DNA of 64,000 bases from CAZOKZ01 sp964580585 (GTDB lineage Bacteria > Sumerlaeota > Sumerlaeia > SLMS01 > JAHLLQ01): contig CAZOKZ010000010.1 in NCBI GenBank assembly GCA_964580585.1, positions 32,308 through 96,307 of the forward strand. The letters run 5' to 3'. Every line of letters begins with the position of its first letter. Position 1 is the first letter of the stretch. Shown here piece by piece: positions 17,369 to 25,631 of the stretch. Position numbers and translations under genes: made by a program. The notes below the pieces were generated by a model. It was not told the DNA's origin, searched no databases, and worked only from the letters and a program-made list of their open reading frames with translations.

Positions 17369-18327
17369 GTTTCGTCTTCCTCCTCATCATCCACCAGCGG
17401 TTGATTGATCGCACGCAAGAATACCGAATCCAACGTCGGGTGCACTTCGCGGATTTCATGCAGATCGACACCTGCATCGACAAATGCGCGAACCAAACGA
17501 GGACAAATTTCTTCTTTCGAATCGAAGAACACACGGGCGATCGCATGGTCGCCTTCGCGTTGAGTTTCCACGCGCAGGTTTTGCACATACGCGAATTTGT
17601 TGATCAGCTCGGCGACCTTTTCGACACCGCCTCCCGCGCGGATTAAAATCTCGCGTTCGGTTGTTTTACGTCCAATGCCGGTCGGGGTGCCTTGCGCGAT
17701 GATGCGTCCGGAATTCAAAATGATCACATGGGTGCTGACCGCAGACACATTGGGCAATATATGCGTCGAGAAAATCACTGTCCGGCGGCCTTGCATTCCC
17801 TTGATCAAATCGAGCACGTCGTTGATTTGCTTGGGATCGAGCCCCACGGTTGGTTCGTCGAGAATCAAAATTTTCGGATCGCCCAAAATCGCCTGAGCCA
17901 ACCCCACGCGTTGACGCATGCCTTTCGACATATTGCCGATCAGACGTTTGCGCAAACCCAGCAAGTCTGTTTCTTCCAACGCGCGTTCAACCTCGCGTTT
18001 AACCTTGAGAAACGGAATGCCTTTCATCCCCGCCATGAAACGCAGGTAACCCTCGACGCGCATTTCGGGATAAAGGGGCGATTCTTCGGGCAAGTAGCCA
18101 AGAATTTGCCGCACCTTCTGGTGATCGCGCTGCACATCGAATCCACCAACGCGAGCCGACCCCTCCGTCGGTTGCGCCAACCCGGTCAGAATGCGCATCG
18201 TCGTGGTTTTTCCCGCGCCATTCGGGCCCAGAAAACCAAGGATGTCGCCCTCGGGGACGGAGAACGTCAGCTTGTTCAGCGAACGGGTTTTCCCGTACCA
18301 TTTTGTCAGGTTGGTGACTTCGATCAT
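17365..18327 (-). CDS. ABC transporter ATP-binding protein, GldA-like
   Basis: A 320-aa cytoplasmic ATPase driving the GldF-like permease. Walker A is GFLGPNGAGKTTTMRIL near residue 33; Q-loop region ILGYLPEESPLYPEMRVEGY; signature MSKGMRQRVGLAQAIL near 134; Walker B KILILDEPTVGLDPKQI; H-loop IFSTHIL. A C-terminal ~90-residue DUF4162-like regulatory domain follows. The overlap with the PNP gene upstream and the permease downstream (4 nt each) shows one operon. It contains one antisense GGGACGGAG (18254-18262). Confidence 0.93.
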   Translation of the reverse strand: MIEVTNLTKWYGKTRSLNKLTFSVPEGDILGFLGPNGAGKTTTMRILTGLAQPTEGSARVGGFDVQRDHQKVRQILGYLPEESPLYPEMRVEGYLRFMAGMKGIPFLKVKREVERALEETDLLGLRKRLIGNMSKGMRQRVGLAQAILGDPKILILDEPTVGLDPKQINDVLDLIKGMQGRRTVIFSTHILPNVSAVSTHVIILNSGRIIAQGTPTGIGRKTTEREILIRAGGGVEKVAELINKFAYVQNLRVETQREGDHAIARVFFDSKEEICPRLVRAFVDAGVDLHEIREVHPTLDSVFLRAINQPLVDDEEEDET

Positions 18328-19166
18328 GGAAGACGCTGGATAATTCCTTCGACCAATTGGCAGAATTTTTCACTGACTTGCTTGCCCACTTCGATCACTT
18401 CCTCGTGCGTCGTGACAGAAACGGTTCGTTGAACGTGTGAATTCGTAATTGCGGAAATCCCCAACATCCGCGCCCCGGCGTGCACCCCGGCCAAGGTTTC
18501 CGGCACCGTGGACATGCCAACGGCATCGGCGAAGATTCTAAGCATCCCGACTTCGGCCTGCGTTTCGTACGTCGGCCCCGTCAACGCCAGGTAAACGCCC
18601 TCGCCGAGCGCAATTCCCAATTCCACCGCCGTCCGCCGCGCCAGAGCCATCAGCTCGGGATCGTAAGGCGCCGACATATCGGGGAATCGCGGCCCGAGTG
18701 AATCAAGATTCGTACCCGACAACGGCCAGCGAAATTGCATGTTCACGTGATCGTTGATCAACATCAGGCTGCCCGGCGGCAACTGGCGACTGAGCCCCCC
18801 CGCCGCGTTGCTCAAAATCACTGTCTCGACGCCCGCCACAATCAGCGCGCGCAACGGCAGAACGGTTTCGCGCACATCCACGCCTTCATACACGTGCTTG
18901 CGTCCGCTCATCACCAAAACGCGCCGTCCACCCAACGTCCCCCACGCTAAACGCCCCGCATGGCCCGTCACAGTACTCGCTGGAAAGTGGAGCAATTTGT
19001 CATAGCCTACCGACCGCGCGTCTTCGAGCCGGTCGGCCAGCGCCCCGAGGCCGCTTCCCGCGACAACCAGAACGCGTGGAACATCGCCCACGCTCTCGCG
19101 CACAGAGGCAGAAGCTTCACGAATCAATCGTTCGTGCTCGGCGACATTATCCAACGGGTGCGGCAT
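18324..19166 (-). CDS. Purine nucleoside phosphorylase (trimeric PNP type)
   Basis: Phosphorolysis of inosine/guanosine to base plus ribose-1-phosphate. The 280-aa protein has the low-molecular-mass PNP motifs: VVAGSGLGALAD, FPASTVTGHAGRL, MSGRKHVYEG, VILSNAAGGLSRQLPPGSLM, LTGPTYETQAEVGMLR (base-binding) and VGMSTVPETLAGVHAGARML. ATG 19166 has TTGGAG six bases upstream; the frame to 19199 is longer without support. Its stop overlaps the GldA-like start by 4 nt, an odd pairing of purine salvage with a membrane complex. The 5-methylthioadenosine phosphorylase alternative is less likely, given the ETQAEV base site. Confidence 0.9.
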   Translation of the reverse strand: MPHPLDNVAEHERLIREASASVRESVGDVPRVLVVAGSGLGALADRLEDARSVGYDKLLHFPASTVTGHAGRLAWGTLGGRRVLVMSGRKHVYEGVDVRETVLPLRALIVAGVETVILSNAAGGLSRQLPPGSLMLINDHVNMQFRWPLSGTNLDSLGPRFPDMSAPYDPELMALARRTAVELGIALGEGVYLALTGPTYETQAEVGMLRIFADAVGMSTVPETLAGVHAGARMLGISAITNSHVQRTVSVTTHEEVIEVGKQVSEKFCQLVEGIIQRLP

Positions 19167-19186
19167 GAATACTCCAAGTGTATAAA

Positions 19187-19250
19187 GGAGAACGGGCATC
19201 CTGCCCGTTCAAAAAAACAATTTCCGAAAACGGGCGGGACGCCCGTTCTC
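19187..19250. repeat. Paired hairpins of a GAACGGGC repeat
   Basis: Two stem-loops lie next to each other: GAACGGGC (19190-19197) with GCCCGTTC (19203-19210), and AACGGGC (19229-19235) with GCCCGTT (19241-19247). The outer arms GGAGAACGGGC and GCCCGTTCTCC also form one larger inverted repeat. The unit lies between two minus-strand genes and may also attenuate read-through into PNP. It looks like another dispersed intergenic module. Confidence 0.6.
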
Positions 19251-19269
19251 CATTCAACCCAGAAACCCC

Positions 19270-19986
19270 TTACTTCTCCAGCTTGTTCCTCAGCAAAAAC
19301 AACGTCTGGAATCCTTTGAGGATTTCCTTGTGCGAAATTTTCGACTGCCCGGCGCGTCGGTCGTGAAACACGATGGGGATTTCGCGAATCACCGCGCCAC
19401 GCCGCTGACAAACCGCCAGCAATTCCATCAAACAACTGTATCCGTCCGACTGAATGGCATCCAAATCGATCTGGCCAATCAACCGCGTACGGTAACACCG
19501 GTAACCGCTGGTGCAATCGCGTGCATTCAACCCCAGAATCAACCGCGCCAGCGTATTCGCCCCCCAGCTTAACAAATACCGATGCGGGCCCCAGTTGCGA
19601 ATGCCTCCCCCGGCAATATAACGCGACCCGACAACCACGTCGGCCAGTTTGGCCATGTGCAGGATTTCCCGCAAATGCTTGGGATTGTGCGAATGGTCGG
19701 CATCCATCGAGATGACAAACTTGTAGCCACCTTTGAGCGCGTACCGGAAACCCGCCAGGTATGCTGTGCCGAGCCCCAGCTTGCCTTCGCGCTCCATCAA
19801 GTGCACGCGCCCGGGGAATTCGCCCATTTTTTTGCGCACCCTGTCAGCGGTACCATCGCGCGAGGAATCGTCGATTACAAGTACCTCAACCGTTGCCGGT
19901 TGGCGCATGAGTTTATCGATCAACGGGCCGATGTTTTCAACTTCGTTGTACGTCGGTAGTAAGACGAGTGCCTGAGCGCGATTCAT
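19270..19986 (-). CDS. Polyprenol monophosphomannose synthase-like GT2 glycosyltransferase
   Basis: Family 2 glycosyltransferase of the dolichol-phosphate mannosyltransferase subgroup, expected to move mannose from GDP-mannose to a polyprenyl phosphate at the inner membrane. Motifs: LVLLPTYNEVENIGPLIDKL, VLVIDDSSRDGTADRV (the DDS nucleotide site), GLGTAYLAGFRYAL, ISMDADHSHNPKHL (the metal-binding DAD), and QSKISHKEILKGF near the end. At 238 aa it is the soluble type without C-terminal membrane segments. ATG 19986 follows AGGGGA; the longer frame to 20013 is unsupported. ManC at 12100 could supply the donor. Confidence 0.9.
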   Translation of the reverse strand: MNRAQALVLLPTYNEVENIGPLIDKLMRQPATVEVLVIDDSSRDGTADRVRKKMGEFPGRVHLMEREGKLGLGTAYLAGFRYALKGGYKFVISMDADHSHNPKHLREILHMAKLADVVVGSRYIAGGGIRNWGPHRYLLSWGANTLARLILGLNARDCTSGYRCYRTRLIGQIDLDAIQSDGYSCLMELLAVCQRRGAVIREIPIVFHDRRAGQSKISHKEILKGFQTLFLLRNKLEK

Positions 19987-20148
19987 TTTCCCCTGATCTC
20001 CCGCAAAATTCACCTTCCGACTTTGAGGGGGGCGTACCGGACAGATGATTGGTAGTCAGGAATTTGCCGCCGAAGGTGTCAAACGAATTGGCAGCCCGGG
20101 GTTGCCGGGCTGCCAGGGACTCAATCGGGTTGGAAGGGAAAATCGGAC

Positions 20149-20583
20149 TTATTTTTCCTTCCAATTCTTCACGTCGTCTTCGTTGCCTTCGATACCGTCG
20201 GGACCACTGCTCCACAAATCGTAGTCTTTCTTGTGATCGCCGGGCGAACGATAGTTGAATTCATGCCCCCAGGCATCTTTCGGCATTTCCTCGTCGTCGA
20301 GGTACGGCCCCGTCCAGCGGTCCTCGTCAATATTGCTGGGCCGTTCGACAAGCGCCATCAGGCCTTCGCTGGTGTTCGGGAACTGGCCGGTGGCAAGTTC
20401 GTATTCTTTCAATGCCAGCCCGACGTTGCGGATACCAAGTTCCGTGGCGCGAATCTGGGCCTGGCGGGATTTGCCGGTCATTTTCGGCACAGCCACAGCC
20501 AGCAAGACGCCGATGATCACCACGACGAACATGATTTCCAGGAAGGTAAAGCCCCGACGGCGGGCGGTTTTGCGAGCTTTCAT
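20149..20583 (-). CDS. Type II secretion major pseudopilin, GspG-like
   Basis: Pseudopilus subunit. After a basic leader (MKARKTARRR) comes the canonical prepilin site G-FTFLEIMFVVVIIGVLLA, with Glu at position 5 of the mature protein, then the long N-terminal helix. The C-terminal T2SG domain is complete: LALKEYELATGQFPNTSEGLMAL, GPYLDDEEMPKDAWGHEFNY, SPGDHKKDYDLWSSGPDG and the calcium-binding IEGNEDDVKNW. Length 144 aa is normal. ATG 20583 has GGAGG eight bases upstream. No other Gsp genes lie nearby, so the secretion machinery must be encoded elsewhere. Confidence 0.93.
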   Translation of the reverse strand: MKARKTARRRGFTFLEIMFVVVIIGVLLAVAVPKMTGKSRQAQIRATELGIRNVGLALKEYELATGQFPNTSEGLMALVERPSNIDEDRWTGPYLDDEEMPKDAWGHEFNYRSPGDHKKDYDLWSSGPDGIEGNEDDVKNWKEK

Positions 20584-20680
20584 GCGTTCAGCCTCCAAAA
20601 TGAGTACCAGTGGTGTTGGACCAGCGCCCCCAAGGGGGTCAAGCGGGTCGTTTGGTTCCTTACTAAGAAAGCGACGATTT

Positions 20681-20751
20681 CACCGCGAAGGCGCAAAGGT
20701 CGCAAAGGGTCGCAAAGAGAAGGAATTTCGTCGTGTCTCCGTGCCGCGGTG
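20681..20751. repeat. Intergenic repeat module with inverted ends
   Basis: Short inverted ends CACCGCG (20681-20687) and CGCGGTG (20745-20751) enclose GGCGCAAAGGTCGCAAAGGG and GTGTCTCCGTG words shared with the palindromic repeat at 3571-3758. It lies between two GspG-like genes. Confidence 0.5.
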
Positions 20752-20787
20752 CTATACCTTGAAATGTAACTGCACAGAATCAATTGA

Positions 20788-21240
20788 TCACTTTCGCTTC
20801 CAGTTCACGATGTCGTCCTGATTTCCTTCGATGCCATCGGGACCACTACTCCATAGATCATAGGTCTTCTCATGAATACTTGGCGAACGATAATGTAAAT
20901 CATGCCCCCAGGCGTCTTTGGGCATTTCTTCCTGGTTGAGATAAGGGCCTTTCCAACAATTCGCTTCCCCTTCGTTCGGGCATTTTAGCAAAGCCATCAA
21001 TCCTTCTTCCGTTGTGGGGCACCGACCAACAGACAATTCGAATTCTTTCAATGCAAGGCCGACATTTCGAATACCAAGTTGTGATGCATCGATTTGAGGT
21101 CCAAGCGGGGGATCACGAAAACCTCCCCAGGCATAATGAATGAAAAGACCCACAAGCGCTACTAACGCCACTAGCTTCAGAAGTCGCCGTATGTCTTTGC
21201 CGATCGACTCCTGCATCCGATCCGATTCTTCACCCGCCAT
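20788..21240 (-). CDS. GspG-like protein lacking a prepilin peptidase site
   Basis: A 150-aa paralogue of the preceding pseudopilin. The globular T2SG part is strongly conserved (LGIRNVGLALKEFELSVGRC, GPYLNQEEMPKDAWGHDLHY, YDLWSSGPDGIEGNQDDI), including the calcium-binding loop. The N terminus is different: MAGEESDRMQESIGKDIRRL then a plain hydrophobic segment LVALVALVGLFIHYAWGG, with no G-F-T-x-x-E motif. It should therefore stay as an uncleaved inner-membrane protein and not enter a pseudopilus. ATG 21240 has GGGGGAGGG upstream. It probably arose by duplication of the neighbouring gene followed by N-terminal replacement. Confidence 0.8.
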   Translation of the reverse strand: MAGEESDRMQESIGKDIRRLLKLVALVALVGLFIHYAWGGFRDPPLGPQIDASQLGIRNVGLALKEFELSVGRCPTTEEGLMALLKCPNEGEANCWKGPYLNQEEMPKDAWGHDLHYRSPSIHEKTYDLWSSGPDGIEGNQDDIVNWKRK

Positions 21241-21302
21241 CTCATATGCCCTCCCCCTGTTCGCTATTCTATAGTCCAAGATTCATCAAGAAACCAGATT
21301 GA

Positions 21303-21344
21303 AAATCTCCGTGGATTCTCCGTGCCTCTGTGTCTCCGTGGTTT
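21303..21344. repeat. Single-arm copy of the CTCCGTGTCTCTGTGTCTCC repeat
   Basis: This segment matches the right arm of the palindrome at 3571-3758 with one or two changes (GTGCCTCTGTGTCTCCGTGG). Intergenic, between two GspG-like genes. Confidence 0.6.
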
Positions 21345-21385
21345 ATAATGACTCGCCGCGTGGGGCGGGTGTTAGGCGTCCTCCT

Positions 21386-21829
21386 TTAGATTTTTGTCCA
21401 GTTGCAAATATCGTCGTCGTTCATTTCCACGTTATCGCTGCCTGCGCTCCACAGGTCGAAATCGCGGCGATGATCGCCGGGCGATTGGTAATTAAATTCC
21501 CGACCCCAGGCGTCGTGCAGCGGCATTTCGTCGCCGCCCAGCAACGGCACATCGCCGTTTTTCATGGGCTCGAGCAGGATTTCCAATCCTTCGCGTTTGG
21601 ATGGAAATCGTCCCATTTGATCCTCGAAGCGGTAGAGCGCATCGCTGAGTCGTTCGAGACGTTGCGACGTCGAACGTACCTGCTCCTCGCGGTTGGGTCC
21701 ATTGCCAAACGTAAAGGCGATTCCCACCATGACGCCCACCAGAGCGGTGACGATCATGAACTCTCGTTTCGTAAATTTACGGGTGGGAACCGTATTCTTA
21801 CGGTTCTTGTTGATTTTTGCGCCTGCCAT
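21386..21829 (-). CDS. GspG-like protein with degenerate prepilin motif
   Basis: A 147-aa third member of the local T2SG group, more diverged. The C-terminal domain is recognisable: LYRFEDQMGRFPSKREGLEI, DEMPLHDAWGREFNYQSPGD, FDLWSAGSDNVEMNDDDICN. At the N terminus, KFTKREFMIVTALVGVMVGI aligns with a prepilin helix and keeps Glu at position 5, but Lys replaces the Gly at -1 and charged Lys-Arg occupies positions 3-4. Cleavage by the usual peptidase is therefore doubtful. ATG 21829 has GGGGAAGGA upstream; the frame to 21916 is longer without support. Confidence 0.75.
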   Translation of the reverse strand: MAGAKINKNRKNTVPTRKFTKREFMIVTALVGVMVGIAFTFGNGPNREEQVRSTSQRLERLSDALYRFEDQMGRFPSKREGLEILLEPMKNGDVPLLGGDEMPLHDAWGREFNYQSPGDHRRDFDLWSAGSDNVEMNDDDICNWTKI

Positions 21830-22046
21830 TTTGTAGATTCCTTCCCCATTTTCTGCGAATTCGGCGGGTTTCCACGCCACCTGAACCCCTACTTGGCAAG
21901 TATGGGTCCAATTCAATTCAACGTCGCAGTTTTTTGAATTTTACCACAAACCTACTCGCTTGCATAAATCCTTTTGCCACAACCCGCCGTGATCCGTATG
22001 CTTGGGCAACAATCCAGTAATCCCCCGCGGCGAGGTCTCTCCGACG

Positions 22047-23564
22047 ATGTCGAAATATCGTGTCATGGTAGTAGATGACGATCCGGATATTCGTTTTGTT
22101 ACATGCGGTTTGCTTGAACTTGATTTTGAAACCGTCCAGGCGGAAAGCGGACTCGATGCGTTGGAGAAAATCGAACGCTACGAACCGGATCTGGTGCTGC
22201 TCGATATCTCGATGCCCATCATGGATGGCTTTGCCACGTGTCGCAGCATTCGTCGCCACGACGATTTCGGCGAAATGCCCGTGTTTTTTCTAACGGCGTT
22301 GACCAATCCGGAATCGCGACAAACAGCCGAAACCGTCGGCTGCCAAGGCTACATCGAGAAGCCCTTCAACACAGAAGCGTTGGTTGAATCGATTCGTCAT
22401 TTTTTCTACGAGCGTCGCGTGCCACCTGGCCTCAAAACGTTCAATATGCGCGAATTGGCAAAAATCGACGCGACACCGCTGCGCGCTTCGGAAGCCGCCA
22501 AACAACAAGAGGAAAACGATCAAGCCGACACGGGCCCCATTTCGCCAAACGATTCCGAATCGGACGAAAAACCGAAAATTCCCACGCATAAGAGACGTGT
22601 CTTTGGCGTTCCAAAAGCCGCTCCTCCCAAACCACCGGAGCCCGAGAAGTCCTCACGCCCTTCGCAGGCTTCAACCCGCGCGTTACGGCTTCCTCCGCGC
22701 GAAGAGCTCCTGCATCCCTCTGAACCAAAATCCGCTCCACCCCCCGAACCTCCCTCCACGGCGCCCTTGCCGCCGCATACTCCCGAACCGCCTGCCAAAC
22801 CGTTGCCTCGTCGCCCAGACATCATTCGCTCCTCTCCCCCACCGGCTCCTGCTCCGAGCAGTCCCGAGCCAAAACCCGCCGCAGCTTCCCTGCCGGAATC
22901 CAAACCGCGCAGTTCGACCCAGGAAGTACTTGCGAAGCTGAAAAAACAACAGGGTGGCCTTAAGATTCGCCCTCGCGTGCTGTGCCTGATCGACGATCGC
23001 AACGAGTTCACAACCTACACATTCGCATTCAAAGGGTTAGCCGAGTTTCTCCCCCTTGAAGATCCTGTCGAAGCCGTCGAAATCATTGCGCGCTTCCAAC
23101 CGGACATCGTTTTCCTGCGCGGCGAAGGTAATGGCTACAATGGTTTGCAACTCGTGCAGTTGCTTCAGGGAAATCCACGTCTTTCGCACACGGAAATCGT
23201 GTTTCTGACCACGGGGCGCGAAACGCCCGCCATGAAAACCGCCATGGGGCGGCTTTCAACGAACACCGACGTGCGTGTACCTCTGGACAAGGACATTGTT
23301 CGCCGGATGGTCGAGCGCATCAAAGGCAAACCGACGTTCAGCGTGCGCGACAAGAAGTTCCCCTACGGCACGTATGTGAATGAGGTTCTGCAAAAGGTTC
23401 GCAAGCAAGCCGACATCAAACGTGCCGCTCGCGAACACAAAGCCTTCTCGGACAAACACGCGCACTTGGCCAATTATCTGGAGAGCGAATTGAAAGATTA
23501 CGCGAACAATATTGCTCCGCCCAAAAAGACCAAGATCGAAGCGTTGGAATATTACGTACAATAA
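22047..23564 (+). CDS. Receiver - proline-rich linker - pseudo-receiver protein
   Basis: A 505-aa cytoplasmic regulator. Residues 1-125 form an intact receiver: acidic pocket VVDDD, phospho-acceptor Asp53 in LVLLDISMPIMDG, and conserved Lys in YIEKPFN. A ~150-residue Pro/Ser/Lys-rich segment follows (about 155-300). A second CheY-like fold begins PRVLCLIDDRNEFTT, but the phospho-acceptor position reads IVFLRGEGNGYNG, with no Asp in the expected place. The last 80 residues are basic and coiled-coil-like. No DNA-binding or enzymatic output domain is visible. ATG 22047 is preferred over TTG 22002. Phosphorylation may control partner binding; no kinase is adjacent. Confidence 0.75.
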   Translation: MSKYRVMVVDDDPDIRFVTCGLLELDFETVQAESGLDALEKIERYEPDLVLLDISMPIMDGFATCRSIRRHDDFGEMPVFFLTALTNPESRQTAETVGCQGYIEKPFNTEALVESIRHFFYERRVPPGLKTFNMRELAKIDATPLRASEAAKQQEENDQADTGPISPNDSESDEKPKIPTHKRRVFGVPKAAPPKPPEPEKSSRPSQASTRALRLPPREELLHPSEPKSAPPPEPPSTAPLPPHTPEPPAKPLPRRPDIIRSSPPPAPAPSSPEPKPAAASLPESKPRSSTQEVLAKLKKQQGGLKIRPRVLCLIDDRNEFTTYTFAFKGLAEFLPLEDPVEAVEIIARFQPDIVFLRGEGNGYNGLQLVQLLQGNPRLSHTEIVFLTTGRETPAMKTAMGRLSTNTDVRVPLDKDIVRRMVERIKGKPTFSVRDKKFPYGTYVNEVLQKVRKQADIKRAAREHKAFSDKHAHLANYLESELKDYANNIAPPKKTKIEALEYYVQ

Positions 23565-23567
23565 AAA

Positions 23568-23599
23568 AACGCCGGAAGGCGTAAAAACCTCCCGGCGTT
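23568..23599. terminator. Terminator hairpin between convergent genes
   Basis: AACGCCGG (23568-23575) pairs with CCGGCGTT (23592-23599), extended by AGG/CCT across one mismatch. A-rich on the left (AAAAAA) and TTCGTTTTCC on the right, so it can serve both strands. Confidence 0.75.
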
Positions 23600-23621
23600 G
23601 CAATTCGTTTTCCTTCGACTC

Positions 23622-24560
23622 TCAATTCATCATTGAACCGACAATACCCATCATGACACAGAAAGACAGCCAAGGCATCAAAACCAGCAAACACAACAAC
23701 GGTTTGGCAGGACCATCGTATTTGGCAAAAGCATAATAAAGCGGAATGAATGCACAGCAGAACGCCCCGATAATATTCGCCACGCCAGCAGAGACATCGC
23801 CTTCCTTGAAGCACCAGACGATTAACCAGATGCATCCCCCCAAATAGATCATCGAGAAGAATCCCTGCAGCAAGTTAAACAAAACAGAATTTTCCTCAAC
23901 TGCCTGAACGTGACGCCCAGGTTGAAAACTCATCCCAGAAGATGTACCCGAATTACCATTATAAGAACCCGAAGACGACGCATCGCTATAGTCCTCGTAG
24001 TCACCGTAATCTTCATAATCCGAATCGCTGAAATTCATATCCGACCCGCCGCCATTGTACAAATCACTGTCGGAAATCGACGGCGTCGGCGTCGTCATGG
24101 GCGCCGAGGGCGGTTTCAAATACGCTACCCGGTCGATTGCGATTGGCGAAGGCTGGCCTCCAGCCGACGGAATCGCCATGAATTGACCGTTTTGGTAACT
24201 GACCATGACCGAACCCGAGTAAATATCCACCGTTGCGCCATTTTTCAGCGCCAAATCGAACGAACGCCCCTGGCCTCGATCGCCAAATTGCAACGACTGG
24301 ATTCGCGACAACTCGACCGGGAATCCCTCCCCGCCCGGTTGCATCGAGATCGACAGCATGAAGACACCGTTTTGATCCGGTTTGCCTTCCAAAACCTGAA
24401 CACTGGGAAAGTCCTTAATCGTCCCATCGTTCATGTTCAATTGCATCTGATCTGCAGAAAGAGGATTCGCCAACATCGCGAGCAACAAGACCGCCACTCC
24501 CCAAATACCCCATTCCAACGATGGTACGCCCCGAAGCGAAAACAGAGAAACACGCCTCAT
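23622..24560 (-). CDS. Hypothetical membrane protein with signal sequence and Ser/Asp/Tyr-rich linker
   Basis: Not recognised. From ATG 24560 (MRRVSLFSLRG; AGGTGGG upstream) the 312-aa protein has a signal peptide (WGIWGVAVLLLAMLANPLSA), then a ~110-residue beta-rich domain (LNMNDGTIKDFPSVQVLEGK), then a low-complexity stretch of Ser, Asp, Tyr and Gly (SDSDYEDYGDYEDYSD), and finally three hydrophobic segments near the C terminus (SMIYLGGCIWLIVWCF; IIGAFCCAFIPLYYAFA; LLCLLVLMPWLSFCVMMGIV). The first domain probably lies outside the cytoplasm. It is convergent with the receiver protein. Function unknown. Confidence 0.65.
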   Translation of the reverse strand: MRRVSLFSLRGVPSLEWGIWGVAVLLLAMLANPLSADQMQLNMNDGTIKDFPSVQVLEGKPDQNGVFMLSISMQPGGEGFPVELSRIQSLQFGDRGQGRSFDLALKNGATVDIYSGSVMVSYQNGQFMAIPSAGGQPSPIAIDRVAYLKPPSAPMTTPTPSISDSDLYNGGGSDMNFSDSDYEDYGDYEDYSDASSSGSYNGNSGTSSGMSFQPGRHVQAVEENSVLFNLLQGFFSMIYLGGCIWLIVWCFKEGDVSAGVANIIGAFCCAFIPLYYAFAKYDGPAKPLLCLLVLMPWLSFCVMMGIVGSMMN

Positions 24561-24841
24561 CTCACACCCACCTGACCTGAAAAATTGCCATCGCTCGCAA
24601 TCATGTCCGCGACGCTTCAACCATACACATTCGCATTCCAATACGACGACTGGAACGAATTATTTAAAATCGACGCCGTTTTTTGCTTCCCTCCTGCGCA
24701 AGCGAGCAAGGCTTTTCCCATAAAATCGCGGTTCAAAACCCGAAAATCGGTAAAAACGAAAAGCCTTTTGAGCGAAAAATCGGTGCAAAATTCTCTTGCG
24801 TCGCAAAGCCGGATAGCGGACTAATTCCCTCCCTTGAATGT

Positions 24842-24918
24842 GGGCGGTTAGCTCAGCTGGTTAGAGCGCAGCGTTGACATCGCTGAGGTCACAAGTTCGA
24901 TCCTTGTATCGCCCACCA
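24842..24918 (+). tRNA. tRNA-Val (anticodon GAC)
   Basis: A complete 77-nt cloverleaf: acceptor GGGCGGT with ATCGCCC, D-arm GCTC/GAGC, anticodon arm CAGCG-TTGACAT-CGCTG with anticodon GAC at 34-36, T-arm ACAAG-TTCGATC-CTTGT, discriminator A and encoded CCA (24916-24918). The last 55 nt are repeated exactly at 43350-43404, so this tRNA is the integration target of the downstream island and its 3' half was rebuilt by the element. Confidence 0.97.
24864..24918 (+). repeat. Left attachment repeat (attL) within tRNA-Val
   Basis: A 55-bp sequence, from the 3' side of the D-arm (GAGCGCAGCG) to the CCA end, identical to 43350-43404 in direct orientation. This is the expected product of site-specific recombination in a tRNA gene. 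Confidence 0.9.
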
Positions 24919-24941
24919 CCTTAACTCCAGTAAAACCAACG

Positions 24942-24970
24942 ACCGGCTCTTTCGAGAGCCGGTTTTCTTT
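24942..24970 (+). terminator. Terminator after tRNA-Val
   Basis: Perfect 9-bp stem ACCGGCTCT (24942-24950) with AGAGCCGGT (24955-24963), TTCG tetraloop, then TTTCTTTTG. It lies inside the island side of attL, so it may have been supplied by the element. Confidence 0.85.
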
Positions 24971-25222
24971 TGCCTTGAACTGGGGCGGTTTTTCCCGTTT
25001 ATTCCCATGAAATCACATCATTTTGTTGCCCGATGGTGACGCGCTTCTGTGGCAAAAAGCCTTTGTTTTCAAGCACTTGGCGGCAAACTGCGCGCACAAA
25101 GCGTTGCGCGGTTCATCCATATATCCCAGGGAGGGCGAAATCATGGCGAAAAAAGGGGTAATCTCCGCTCGAAAAGGGCGGAATCAAGTCTGAATCTGAA
25201 ATCTCAACCCTTTCGGGGGGAA

Positions 25223-25559
25223 TCAGTAAATTATCCACTGCTTGTCATCCAGTCCACTGGATGACTGTCCAACATTGATCCGGGCAGTCAGGCGATCCCA
25301 GGGGCGGAATGTGCTGCCGTTGAGACCTGTTTGGTCAAAGATTTCAAAGAGGAATGTATTGAGTCCTAAATCAGCGGAATCCGGTGTTCCGGAGAGGGTG
25401 CCATCCGGATTCACTGTCAGCCAGTCGGGACCCGAGGCCTGCCAGGGTATATTGTGGGACGGTGATCCCTGTTACGGCTATATATGGTCCCCCGGATGTG
25501 GTTGAATGGCGGAGTGTCCAGGTTTCGGGCCGCCTGGTAAGATCCTCGGCATCGCGCAT
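25223..25559 (-). pseudogene. C-terminal fragment of a secreted Ig-like-domain protein
   Basis: Two overlapping minus-strand frames read as one broken protein. The upstream frame gives ETWTLRHSTTSGGPYIAVTG; after a frame change near 25400-25440 the other gives PWQASGPDWLTVNPDGTLSG followed by TPDSADLGLNTFLFEIFD, the signature of putative Ig (He_PIG-type) repeats in large surface proteins. It ends LDDKQWIIY at a stop at 25223. No start codon or signal peptide is present. It is a remnant, probably cut by an insertion or deletion at the island's left end. Confidence 0.55.
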
Positions 25560-25631
25560 CTCCAGTAGATCGTGCAGGCATTCAGGCTTTCGAACACGCG
25601 TGCCTGGACATAGACCGGCACGTCGGGTGGG

